Positions 5,631-13,498 of a DNA stretch of 31,789 nt are shown one piece after another. The notes beneath the pieces are model-generated. The model was given only the letters and a program-made list of their open reading frames with translations, ran no database searches and was not told where the DNA came from. Numbering within the stretch: position 1 is the first letter of the stretch; each line of letters begins with the position of its first letter. The stretch lies in the IMG/VR virus record IMGVR_UViG_3300037222_000024, positions 1-31,789 of that record; one strand, written 5' to 3'. Source of the DNA: a virus. Made by a program: the position numbers and the translations under genes.

Positions 5631-5887
5631 AGCCCTCACAGCCGCCGCGCCCGCTTCCCCCACAGAACCCGCATCATGACGGCGGCGACCGTCCATGCGA
5701 AGCGCGCTCTGAAGGACAACGGCGCGCGCTCCATTGGTCACATCCTCACGAGCGCACGATTTGGCGGCAGCGGCCGATTATTGCAGTGGGTAGCAAAAGG
5801 GCAGCTCGGAATTGTGAGAAGAACGGAACTGACCACCGCCGGCCATTGGAAGCGCCATCCATCCATTACAAGCCCCTTCCGCCATGC

Positions 5888-6883
5888 TTACATGCAATGC
5901 ACGCCATAGGACGCGCCAGCTAGGTTCAATCCAGTGAACGTGATAACCGACGTTGTTATTGACGCCACATATAGACCAGTTGTCCCGGTCGCGGCTGCAG
6001 CGGAATTGGTAGGCATCGCAACACAAACCTTTGGAGCCACCACCCATACTGTTCCAAAAGTAACTGAGCACGTTGTAGTAGCGCTTCCCATCGTCAGGGT
6101 GAAGCTATTATCGTGTCCACTAATTGCCGGCGATGTTCCGCAGAGTGATACTGACGGTGACACCGTGCCATTTAAGCTTAATGCACCATTAATATAGGCA
6201 AGTCTCGGATTATCTATGACGTTCCCCGTCCCATCGTGGCCTAGCAGCGCGCCATAGGATGAGAACGAAGATGGAAAACGCAGTTGGCCTCCCGTGCCAA
6301 TCTGTGTGAGGCCGGCTCCCAGGTAATTGGTCGCGGAGCCAGCATTATAAAGGCAGTAGTTGGATGACCCTCGCGTCAGAATCTCGCACCATATCCCAAC
6401 TTGCGACGTTATTGGTCCGGTTCCAAGAGCGTCAAACATATGCACGCCGTAGGAAACGCCAACTGCCACCGTGCCGGTAACGGTGGGTTGCCAAGTAAAA
6501 CCGGAGGCATCCGAAAGCGCCGCCGATAAGTTTAGCTGCGGACGCGCCTGGAAAGCGTGAAAATGATTGCTCGCGATGGAGCCGCCATAAACTGGAATAC
6601 TGTCATAGGACGCATACCCGCCGGATGATCCGGCCGGCGTGTAATTGGTGATGTCTCGCGAGGCGTGAGAGCCCCCGTTCGACAGGGGATTTGTGGCGGT
6701 GCGTGTAAACTCTTGGAGATTATCGTCAACGTCGCCAGCCCCGGAGCCTGAGATAATTGGCCCCACGACATGACCGCCAGAAAGCGGGAGGGCAGGCGCA
6801 CCGGGGGGTATGGCCGGAGGAGTGGCGAAAGCGAATGTCGAGAACAAGATGAGTGGCGGGAGAATCGCGAGAATCTTCTTCAT
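5888..6883 (-). CDS. Secreted tail-linked/adhesin-like protein (331 aa)
   Basis: A clear Sec signal peptide (MKKILAILPPLILFSTFAFA) with a likely cut before TPPAIPP precedes a Gly/Ser/Thr-rich beta-structured protein. The pattern GHDGTGNVIDNPRLAYINGA and the C-terminal run ending GLNLAGASYGVHC resemble C-terminal fibre or adhesin modules of alphaproteobacterial phages. It follows the 199-aa tail-linked gene by 3 bases, so it belongs to the same transcript as the gpD end of the tail operon. A Sec signal is odd for a virion protein. It may be a secreted or surface-exposed product. The 3' part (about 5890-6420) is visibly more AT-rich than neighbouring genes. Confidence 0.55.
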   Translation of the reverse strand: MKKILAILPPLILFSTFAFATPPAIPPGAPALPLSGGHVVGPIISGSGAGDVDDNLQEFTRTATNPLSNGGSHASRDITNYTPAGSSGGYASYDSIPVYGGSIASNHFHAFQARPQLNLSAALSDASGFTWQPTVTGTVAVGVSYGVHMFDALGTGPITSQVGIWCEILTRGSSNYCLYNAGSATNYLGAGLTQIGTGGQLRFPSSFSSYGALLGHDGTGNVIDNPRLAYINGALSLNGTVSPSVSLCGTSPAISGHDNSFTLTMGSATTTCSVTFGTVWVVAPKVCVAMPTNSAAAATGTTGLYVASITTSVITFTGLNLAGASYGVHCM

Positions 6884-6886
6884 GGT

Positions 6887-7486
6887 TCAGTTCCCCGTCC
6901 AATAGTAGATATCGCCGATGGTGCCGTTGACGTAGACCGCCGAGGCATTTGCGGGCGCTCCCGACCATGCTTCGCCCGGAAGAAGTCGATACCCATTACC
7001 GGTTCCGTCATCAGTCGCGGTTACACCAGATGGTCCGACAAAGCCGTTGCCCACATTCGTGTTTTTAGCTTTGACAACGAGGCCGTTGGAAAAGGCTTGC
7101 GACGGCAACGCGACGGCGGTGTTCGTGGTCGCGATCTTGATTTGGCCGGAATAGATCGCGGCCGGCGTTGGCGTGGCCACTTCCAGCGGCGGAATTGGCA
7201 ATATCACCGGCGGCGGCGAACCTCCGCCCTGGCCGGCGACAAACGTCGTCAGACTGACCTGAGCGCCTGAGATTGTCGCCGCGCGAGCCCAAACGTGTGA
7301 TGTTCCACTGAGCGACGCGGATGTTGGATTGCCGGACGACACGCCAAGCGGCGAGCCAGACGCTCCCCATGACGGCGCCGACGCCCCGACCGAAAGGTAA
7401 GCGCCGCCGCCCGAATTCAGTCGCACGACCATTGGCCCTGGGCCTAAGTCTACCCAACCGATATTTGTCAGTGTGAAGGATGTCAT
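6887..7486 (-). CDS. Tail-associated structural protein candidate (199 aa)
   Basis: There are two beta-type halves joined by a Pro-rich linker (residues 89-110, GGGSPPPVILPIPPLEVATP). The second half (YSGQIKIATTNTAVALPSQA, then LVVKAKNTNVGNGFVGPSGV, ending TIGDIYYWTG) resembles a small domain often seen in phage virion proteins, with the pattern A-TAVALPS...KA-N-G-VG-S-V...GE...VN-T-GD. It lies just after the gpD-like hub gene and 3 bases before the signal-bearing 331-aa gene. A virion decoration or fibre-accessory role is inferred. Confidence 0.5.
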   Translation of the reverse strand: MTSFTLTNIGWVDLGPGPMVVRLNSGGGAYLSVGASAPSWGASGSPLGVSSGNPTSASLSGTSHVWARAATISGAQVSLTTFVAGQGGGSPPPVILPIPPLEVATPTPAAIYSGQIKIATTNTAVALPSQAFSNGLVVKAKNTNVGNGFVGPSGVTATDDGTGNGYRLLPGEAWSGAPANASAVYVNGTIGDIYYWTGN

Positions 7487-7509
7487 TTGACCACCTATTT
7501 TCGTGAGAA

Positions 7510-8631
7510 TTACGGTGTTGTTCCGCCGGCCGGCGCGGAGCCGGATGATCCACCCGGCGTAGCAGAACCAGACGAGCCGCCGGGAGCGCCGCGGCTATCC
7601 GTCCCCGCCGACCCGGACGGCTGTTTTAGCGCCAGCTCCGTCGTGTAGCTCTTGCCGCGCGTGAGATCGTGCGTCGCGGTCTCGATGCGATATGTCCCGT
7701 CAACGCCGGGGCGAACGCCGGAGACGATGCACGGCGCCTGCGATGCCGCGTCCGGGTTGCCTTGGATCGTCACCGTCCCGCCGCCCTTGTCGCGATCAGA
7801 CTCGATTGAGTTTGAGCCGGACTGGTTGCTGGCGTTGTCTTTGTTGGCGTGCTGGCGCTTGTGCGAGAGCTGCGCGGTGACGCCGCCGCTCGCGCTGTCT
7901 TGCGAGAGGGCGTCAACGGACTCGGACATCCATTTCGCGGCCTTCGTGTCATACCAGCGCGTCAGAAACTTCTGATATTCCGGGCGCGACAAAACCGGAG
8001 CGAGCGACCATGAAATCAGATTGTCGCCATAGACCGCATTGATCGGCGTCAGCGGCTTGCCGGAGGTGGACGTGCCGCTGGACCGCTTCACGAAAACGCC
8101 GGTACCCCCCATGATTTTGAACGTCGCGCCGAGTTCCTTGGCGATGCGCGTGCCCCATACGAGAAAGGACTCATGCCCCATCGCCCAATAGGCGCGCTGG
8201 ATTGAGCCGATTGCGTCATCGACCTTCACACTGGAGAGCCCGGCCGCTTGGCCCCATTGCGTCGCCACGTCGCTGAATTTTGCGTTGTCCTTATGACGCT
8301 GCGCCGGCTGCTTGAGATTGTCGCGCATATTTGCGCTCTTGGCGTCAATCTGTAACAGATGGCCTTGGCCACGCGCGCCGGTCGAGCGGACCTCATCGAC
8401 AAAGCCGTTGAACATCACAACAGAGCCGCTGTCCGACCATCCCATGCCGGCCTGAACAACCGCGCCGATGCGCGGCAATTCGATATGGCCGTCCGCGTCG
8501 TCGAGTTCGCAACTGAACGTGTCGGCCTTGCCGCCGTCCGTGTCGACGATTCTGAGCGTAATGAGAAGCGGATCGAAGTTAGACGTGACATCGTTACCGT
8601 CGATGCTGATCGAATAGGTCGGGACGTGCAT
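7510..8631 (-). CDS. D: Baseplate hub protein, phage late control D family (P2 gpD-like)
   Basis: The 373-residue product opens with the beta-rich hub domain typical of the family (SISIDGNDVTSNFDPLLITL, then DTDGGKADTFSCELDD). A central part includes AAGLSSVKV and GHESFLVWGTRIAKELGATF. In P2-type tails this trimeric hub sits on the central spike at the tail end and, with U and X, caps the tube/tape-measure complex. Gene order U-X-D matches P2-like tails, and its ATG overlaps the X stop. The C-terminus is a low-complexity Gly/Ser tail (residues ~338-373, repeated GGSSGSA) beyond the folded hub, probably a flexible extension. Confidence 0.85.
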   Translation of the reverse strand: MHVPTYSISIDGNDVTSNFDPLLITLRIVDTDGGKADTFSCELDDADGHIELPRIGAVVQAGMGWSDSGSVVMFNGFVDEVRSTGARGQGHLLQIDAKSANMRDNLKQPAQRHKDNAKFSDVATQWGQAAGLSSVKVDDAIGSIQRAYWAMGHESFLVWGTRIAKELGATFKIMGGTGVFVKRSSGTSTSGKPLTPINAVYGDNLISWSLAPVLSRPEYQKFLTRWYDTKAAKWMSESVDALSQDSASGGVTAQLSHKRQHANKDNASNQSGSNSIESDRDKGGGTVTIQGNPDAASQAPCIVSGVRPGVDGTYRIETATHDLTRGKSYTTELALKQPSGSAGTDSRGAPGGSSGSATPGGSSGSAPAGGTTP

Positions 8632-8864
8632 CAGTCGTAAAGCCGGGTCGTGGTTCTCGCCGGCTGTTGCGAAATCGGAACGGGCTGCTCAAAGGTCACG
8701 ATGGTCCCACGCGGCGGAAACGGGCCAAACGCCCCAAGCCAGCGGTTGCGCGGATCGGCCAGCGTTTGCTCCACGAGGCCGGCGACCTCGGAACCGTTTG
8801 CCTTGAACAGCAGTAGGTCAACCGGCGTGATGGAATTGGGGATCGTGAGTGTTTTTGTCGTCAT
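8631..8864 (-). CDS. X: Tail protein X (P2 gpX-like)
   Basis: This 77-residue protein has the size and pattern of the phage tail X family, a LysM-like small tail/baseplate protein (residues 10-36 VDLLLFKANGSEVAGLVEQT, then PFPPRGTIVTFEQP). It overlaps gpU by 4 bases and shares its stop with the gpD start, the conserved U-X-D arrangement. The precise role in P2-like phages is in baseplate/hub assembly. Confidence 0.75.
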   Translation of the reverse strand: MTTKTLTIPNSITPVDLLLFKANGSEVAGLVEQTLADPRNRWLGAFGPFPPRGTIVTFEQPVPISQQPARTTTRLYD

Positions 8865-9304
8865 GACAGCAGCCCAAAGATGACGTCGAGCATCGATTGC
8901 GCACTCGCGGCTGTCGGCGATTTGACGAGGCTGATCTCGTATTCGATGATCTGACCGATGCCGGTCGCCATCAGCCGCGTATTTTTCTCATGCACTTCTT
9001 CGACCAGAAACCAGCCGAGGTTCGCGCCGTCGCCGCGCACAAGGATTTGCGGCTGGCCGGCCTTGCGGATCGTGTCGAGCGTCTGCAATTCGTCGAGCCC
9101 GCTTTGGCCGTAAAGCTGCGCCATGCGGAGCGGGAAAAGCGTGCCGATGATCGCGAACCGCTCGTCTCCCTCGCCCATGAACTCGCGCGGGCGTTGCGCT
9201 CCAACGATGTCCTTTGGCGCGAAGTCCGCGCCGCTGCGACGGTTGACTTCGTGGGTTTCAAAGGGAAACGTGTCTATGGTGAGGGGACCGAGATTGTATA
9301 AGAT
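8861..9304 (-). CDS. U: Tail protein U (P2 gpU-like), probable ATC start
   Basis: GpU-type features are clear: NLGPLTIDTFPFE at the N-terminus, VGAQRPREFMGEGDERFAI in the centre and GTLFPLRM, DELQTLD and GQPQILVRGDGANLGWF further on. In P2-type tails gpU helps complete the tail and contact the hub. The only in-frame ATG (9178) would cut off the conserved first ~42 residues. Upstream, the frame stays open to a TAG, with no ATG, GTG or TTG. AGGAGG at about 9310-9315 lies 5 bases before an ATC at 9302-9304, giving 147 residues, near the usual family length. I therefore annotate an ATC start; a mutated start or sequencing error is the alternative. Confidence 0.75.
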   Translation of the reverse strand: MLYNLGPLTIDTFPFETHEVNRRSGADFAPKDIVGAQRPREFMGEGDERFAIIGTLFPLRMAQLYGQSGLDELQTLDTIRKAGQPQILVRGDGANLGWFLVEEVHEKNTRLMATGIGQIIEYEISLVKSPTAASAQSMLDVIFGLLS

Positions 9305-9339
9305 TTCCGCCTCCTACATCCGCAAACCGGAGAACTCAA

Positions 9340-9606
9340 ATGAAACGATTGTTTTCAGCCGTCTTTTTGCTTTTGCTCGCCTGGATTTGCTTCTCCGCAT
9401 CCAACCCGAGCCCTGAATTCGCGGCGGCGTTGCAAGAGCTTGGCGTCTCGCTGACCGCGCTCTCCAACAGAATCGGGCAGGCTTTCGGTATCGACGGCCA
9501 TTTCATCGCATTGTTTTTTGGAGGCGCGTTTTGGGTGATTGTCGTGATGTGGGCGATCATCGCCTTGATGACGCTTTTCAGAGTCTCGCCGAAGAGCCAG
9601 CCTTAA
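9340..9606 (+). CDS. Plus-strand small membrane protein (88 aa), moron candidate
   Basis: The protein has an N-terminal hydrophobic helix (MKRLFSAVFLLLLAWICFSA), an amphipathic middle (SPEFAAALQELGVSLTALSN) and a second long helix (FIALFFGGAFWVIVVMWAII). It runs against all surrounding tail genes, between tape measure (3' ends overlap by 4 bases) and gpU (divergent). CGGAG lies 8 bases before the ATG. A TATAAG-like -10 at 9297-9302 is a weak promoter candidate. An independent unit inserted into a virion operon fits the moron concept, for example superinfection exclusion or holin-like activity. The function is unknown. Confidence 0.7.
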   Translation: MKRLFSAVFLLLLAWICFSASNPSPEFAAALQELGVSLTALSNRIGQAFGIDGHFIALFFGGAFWVIVVMWAIIALMTLFRVSPKSQP

Positions 9607-12431
9607 TCCCCCTGGACGCCAGCCGTCGAGAAATGCCCGCGCTGCGTCTTGCCGAGGAGCCCGCCGAGACGAGAATTCACGCTCGGGCGCACGGTCATTT
9701 CGTGCATCTCCTCAAGATCAGCCTTCACGGCTTTGACCTTGCGGTGATAGGCGTCGATCGGGCCATGGTCGAAATCGGGCGAGACCGGCGCGGCCTCCGC
9801 CGAAGAGACGATGCCGCCGCCAGCGTGGCCAGCTCCTCTACCGGCTTCTGCTAAATCTCTCTTGTATCTGTCAGTATTGATAGTATTTGCCCAATCCCCT
9901 AGATTTCCTCGTCTACGGTATAATGCCAATGCCGCTTTTGCATTTGTTTCTGGATTCATTAGTTCTTCATCTGTGCCAAATGCACCATGATGAGCATTTT
10001 GGTTTATTTGCCAAAGACCAATCGAATGCTCGCCATTCAAATTAGCGTTTCTTGGATTGCCTTCGCTTTCCTGTCCCACAAGAGCGCCTAATGCTCTGGC
10101 CTCCGCCTCTGTTCCTCCCGCATGTCTTATAAGAGCCGCCGCCTGTGCTACAGAGTATCTTCCCTTTCCATCGCCACCGCCGCTGCCGCCAGCGCCCTCG
10201 CGGCCTGGAATGAATGGGCTGTTTCCGCGCGAGCCACGACGGATCGATGGATGATCAGCGCGATGAACCTCATCAGCGGACATTTCGCCGGGGCCGACGC
10301 CGCTGCCGCCCTTGAGACCGTGCATGCGTCCGAACACGTCGTGCTTGTTCTCGCCCTGCTCTTGCTCCGATGGCGCGAGTTGGCCGTGGTCGCGGCGATA
10401 GGCGTGTAGCCAGCTTGTCGCCTCATACCAGACCGACAGCGCGCTGAGGATGGCGAGAAGCGGGCCGAATGCCCCAACGGTAGCGTTTATCGTCCCGGCG
10501 AGCCCTGTGAGGCCCATGCCGCCGGAGATGACGCCAGCGCCGCGCAGCGTCACCATCGCGGCTGCGGCGATTGTGGCTTCGGTTCCTAGCCGCGCTATTG
10601 GATCTGGCACATTGATCAGTGCATTCGTTCCGCTTGTCAGCGCGCGTGTAAACTCGGTCAGCGCGCCATTGCCTTTGCCGTAGTTGTCGAAGGCTTCGAG
10701 AATACGAATTTGCAGCGTCTCGACCGAGCCTTCGAGCTGCTTGACCGCGCCATCGAAGGATGCGAGACGCTCGGCCGCGAGATCAGCGGCGAGCGTAAGC
10801 GGCGTTTTCTCGAGCTTTTTCCGGTTGGCAGCGAACTCTTCCGGGTTCATCAGCGCCGCGCCGGCGCGCGAGCCCTGCTGAAAGCCGTAGAGCGCGTTTA
10901 GCTGCGCCAAATTCGGATGCTTCGCCATAACGGCCCGCAATAAGCCCTCTGTATCGACGCTCTCAATCGACAGCTTGTAAAAATTAGAAATCGCCTTGCC
11001 GAGTTCATTGGCGTCTTTAGCCTTCATCACTCCTTTCTTGTTCTTTTCAAAGCTCTCGGCAAATATTTCCATGGCGTGCATCACATATTCCGTCTTGTCG
11101 GTGACAATCGGAACCTGTTCGCCTTTTTCATTGGCAAAAGTCTTCTCGCCCAATTCATCAAGTCTGGCGATTTGATCGTCTGAAAGTCTCTTGCCGAATC
11201 TTCCGCCGATGACTTTTGCCACGGATTTTCCGCTTAACCCCGCGTCCGGCATTTTGGCGAAATTGTTCCAATTTACACCCAGCGCGTCATATGCGTCGAA
11301 CCCCTTCGCCGTCGGGGAAACCGACTTCGCCATGATTGCTCGCACCGCGACGCCGGCCTTGTCGCCCGCGATCTGCTGCTTTTTCATCAGCGTGGCGATG
11401 GCCATCATCGTATCGTCGGAAAGTCCCGCCTGCGTGCCGGAGAGCCCGCCGTATTCGAAGAAGCCGGAAATGTCCTCGTTGGACATGCCCATCTTGCCCA
11501 TGCGCGTCGACTTCGCGGCGACGCGCTGCATGATCTTTTCGGCTTGAGCCGGGTCGGTTACGCCCTTCAATTTGTTGGTCGAGAAAATGTTGGCTTCAAG
11601 CGTCTTGACCGCCTCGGGAAGATCGATGTTGAGCGCGGAGGCGTAATCGACGGCGTGGCGCGTGTAGGCCTCGATGAATTCCTTTGGAACATTGCGCTCC
11701 AGCAATAGCTTTTGCGCTTCGGCGATTTTGACCGGCGAATAGCGCGATGCGACGCCGAGCGCGCGTTGCTGCGCCTTTAGTTTTTCCATTTCCGTCGGCG
11801 TCAGTTCGCCAACAGGCCGCATGATCGCGTTGACATCGGAATATTCGCGATATGCCGTAATGCCTTGGCTGGCGAACTGCTCCGCCTTATAGCCGGCATA
11901 CATGCCGCCCATGGCGCCCAGCGCGCCCATGTTGATCCCGCCGCCGGCCTTGGCCGCCACGGCGGCAGCGAGAGCTGGCGTCCCCATGCCGGAAAGCAGC
12001 CGCTGATTGGCGATGGCGTTCGCCGACATTTGCGTCATCATCGGCGACACGCTCGAGCCTCCGGCCCCGGAGATCGAGCGGTTGAACGCGATCTGCTCCG
12101 CCTTCACCTTGCGCAGCGCGGAGATCGTCTGGCTTTCCCATTGCCGCACATTCGCGACTTGGCCCTTCGTCCAGTCGGCGGAATTGGCGGCGAGCCCGGC
12201 CGTCTTCGAATAGTCCTTCCATGCCTGCGCGACGGTATTGATGTCCTTGGCGCCGACCTTGATCTTCGACAGCGACGAGACGAAACGATCCGTCGCGCCG
12301 GTGTTGGCCATGCCCTTGGCCATCTCTTGAACCGCGCGCTCGGCGTCCTTGAGCGCCTGACCGACCGTGCGAGCGGGTTTGCTCACATCGTCGATCATTT
12401 TCAAGGTGAGAGTCGATGTCAGGCTGGCCAT
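9603..12431 (-). CDS. T: Tail tape measure protein with C-terminal muramidase domain
   Basis: The 942-residue protein sets tail length. The N-terminus is coiled-coil (LTLKMIDDVSKPARTVGQAL). A tape-measure core follows, with VASRYSPVKIAEAQKLLLER and IDLPEAVKTLEANIFSTN, and hydrophobic stretches near residues 155-175 and 640-670. Near residues 755-865 lies a lysozyme-like domain: ARALGALVGQESEGNPRNAN with a catalytic Glu, then GLWQINQNAHHGAFG. Such domains open the wall during DNA entry. The DNA for this domain (about 9840-10165) is clearly more AT-rich than the rest of the gene, suggesting separate acquisition. The gene start overlaps the end of the frameshifted E' product. Confidence 0.9.
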   Translation of the reverse strand: MASLTSTLTLKMIDDVSKPARTVGQALKDAERAVQEMAKGMANTGATDRFVSSLSKIKVGAKDINTVAQAWKDYSKTAGLAANSADWTKGQVANVRQWESQTISALRKVKAEQIAFNRSISGAGGSSVSPMMTQMSANAIANQRLLSGMGTPALAAAVAAKAGGGINMGALGAMGGMYAGYKAEQFASQGITAYREYSDVNAIMRPVGELTPTEMEKLKAQQRALGVASRYSPVKIAEAQKLLLERNVPKEFIEAYTRHAVDYASALNIDLPEAVKTLEANIFSTNKLKGVTDPAQAEKIMQRVAAKSTRMGKMGMSNEDISGFFEYGGLSGTQAGLSDDTMMAIATLMKKQQIAGDKAGVAVRAIMAKSVSPTAKGFDAYDALGVNWNNFAKMPDAGLSGKSVAKVIGGRFGKRLSDDQIARLDELGEKTFANEKGEQVPIVTDKTEYVMHAMEIFAESFEKNKKGVMKAKDANELGKAISNFYKLSIESVDTEGLLRAVMAKHPNLAQLNALYGFQQGSRAGAALMNPEEFAANRKKLEKTPLTLAADLAAERLASFDGAVKQLEGSVETLQIRILEAFDNYGKGNGALTEFTRALTSGTNALINVPDPIARLGTEATIAAAAMVTLRGAGVISGGMGLTGLAGTINATVGAFGPLLAILSALSVWYEATSWLHAYRRDHGQLAPSEQEQGENKHDVFGRMHGLKGGSGVGPGEMSADEVHRADHPSIRRGSRGNSPFIPGREGAGGSGGGDGKGRYSVAQAAALIRHAGGTEAEARALGALVGQESEGNPRNANLNGEHSIGLWQINQNAHHGAFGTDEELMNPETNAKAALALYRRRGNLGDWANTINTDRYKRDLAEAGRGAGHAGGGIVSSAEAAPVSPDFDHGPIDAYHRKVKAVKADLEEMHEMTVRPSVNSRLGGLLGKTQRGHFSTAGVQGD

Positions 12432-12912
12432 TGCGACTTCTCGATTTCCATCGCCTCGATGACCTCGGCGATAAAGTCATCCCAATACATCGCGGACATT
12501 TCCGCCATGCTCCAGCCGATCACTCGTTTGACGTAGGCTCGATAGCTGCGCCATCCGGCTGGGCCGAACTGCTCGCCAGCGCGGCCCGGAACCGGCGGGG
12601 TAAAAAAGGCTCGGCGCCCTCGTCGAGCGCGAGTTTGTCGTCGTCGTCGAGCGCGTCCATCACGGCGTTCGGAATGGGAGCGCCGGCGGCGTCGCGGAAG
12701 ATCGGGAGCCGAGCATCGCCCTTGTCTTTGATCGCGACGATGAAATCCGCGACTTCCTTCGCTGTCAATTTGACGAGATGCACCTCGGCGAACACGCGAC
12801 CTTCATGCTCGACTGGCCAGTCGAGCGCCACCACCTTGAACCGCGGACGCCCATTGTCGACGAAGCGCGGGGGCGCCGGCGCGATGTCCGGCGCATTGGT
12901 TTCGTCAGTCAT
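12419..12912 (-). CDS. E': Tail assembly chaperone E-E' -1 frameshift product
   Basis: If ribosomes slip back one base at T TTT TTA (12601-12607), translation leaves the gpE frame after residue 104 (Leu) and runs open for 60 more codons to a TGA at 12419-12421. The extension begins TPPVPGRAGEQF and contains VIGWSMAEMSAMYWDDFIAE. Its G-W-x3-E/D-M-x-x-M core is reminiscent of P2 E'/GpE-family proteins. The 164-residue fusion ends 13 bases inside the tape measure gene, exactly the layout of P2 E/E' and lambda G/GT, where the long form bridges tape measure and tube. It could also be made from an internal ATG. Confidence 0.7.
12520..12912 (-). CDS. E: Tail assembly chaperone gpE-like (130 aa)
   Basis: Short unshifted product of the chaperone gene. 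FKVVALDWPVEHEGRVFAEV, then HLVKLTAKEVADFIV, matches the tail assembly chaperone family (Phage_TAC type). It lies between tube and tape measure, as expected. The acidic stretch DALDDDDKLALDEGAEPFLP leads straight into the slippery codons. The last 26 residues are read only when no frameshift occurs. Confidence 0.8.
   Translation of the reverse strand: MTDETNAPDIAPAPPRFVDNGRPRFKVVALDWPVEHEGRVFAEVHLVKLTAKEVADFIVAIKDKGDARLPIFRDAAGAPIPNAVMDALDDDDKLALDEGAEPFLPRRFRAALASSSAQPDGAAIEPTSNE
12601..12607 (-). promoter_or_regulatory. Slippery heptamer for programmed -1 frameshifting
   Basis: On the minus strand the codons CCT TTT TTA create the canonical X XXY YYZ heptamer T TTT TTA in phase with gpE. A GC-rich stretch able to fold follows directly (CCCCGCCGGTTCCGGGCC). 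The -1 frame is open and encodes an E'-like domain ending inside the next gene. Confidence 0.7.
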
Positions 12913-12922
12913 GGAACCCCCG

Positions 12923-13456
12923 TTAGCCGGCGACGCGGAGGATCGCGTTCATATCGTTTTGGTTGACGCCATCGACGCGCCAGATGCGACCGAAGAAATC
13001 CCAGAAGTATTTTTCCGCCTGATTGAAATAAATCTCCATATGGGTGACCTCCTTCAACTCGAAGTCTTGGCCGACGAGATCGCCGCGCTTGTATTCGTCG
13101 TTGCCGACCTTCACCATGCGCGCCTGGATGATCGCCTTGTATTCGACCGGAATATTGCCGTTTTTGTTCCGCACGCCGCCATAGATCGAATAGAAGTTCT
13201 GCGCCACCCCGTTGACGCCAAACTGACTCATCGATTGCGGATCGATGCCCTTGACCTTGAAGCTTAGATTGAAAGCTTTGTTTCCGAGGCCGCCAATCTC
13301 GATAGCCCCATAGGAGCCGCCTGGATGGAAGTCCTGCGTTAGCTCATCGAGGTCCGAGATTTTGATGTTATTGACGATGAGGCCCTTGTCGGCGTCGCCG
13401 CCGCCGGAGCCGACGAATATCGTCCCCGCTTCCCAGATGAATAATGACGACGCCAT
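12923..13456 (-). CDS. FII: Major tail tube protein (P2 FII-like)
   Basis: This 177-residue protein follows the sheath, the usual position of the tube. Diagnostic stretches are GLIVNNIKISDLDELTQDFH, PGGSYGAIEIGGLGNKAF and NLSFKVKGIDPQSMSQFG. These fit the phage major tail tube family, whose hexameric rings form the inner conduit of contractile tails. AAAGGA lies about 9 bases upstream of the ATG. No oddities are seen. Confidence 0.85.
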   Translation of the reverse strand: MASSLFIWEAGTIFVGSGGGDADKGLIVNNIKISDLDELTQDFHPGGSYGAIEIGGLGNKAFNLSFKVKGIDPQSMSQFGVNGVAQNFYSIYGGVRNKNGNIPVEYKAIIQARMVKVGNDEYKRGDLVGQDFELKEVTHMEIYFNQAEKYFWDFFGRIWRVDGVNQNDMNAILRVAG

Positions 13457-13498
13457 GGTGCGTTCCTTTGATTGAAGATTGAGAGACTGGCCCTAGCG

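Noticed and set aside
5676-5909. Plus-strand 77-aa ORF downstream of the XRE gene
   Set aside because: GC-biased third positions in its first part look coding-like, but there is no ribosome site, no recognisable family, and it runs into the 3' end of the 331-aa gene. It may be a remnant; not called.
9302-9304. gpU starting at the ATG at 9178
   Set aside because: It would lose about 42 residues that clearly belong to the gpU family and leave the strong AGGAGG unused; kept only as an alternative.
11887-12480. 197-aa minus-strand ORF overlapping the tape measure start
   Set aside because: Very Arg-rich out-of-frame translation of the tape measure gene; the real overlap there is the E' frameshift product ending at 12419.
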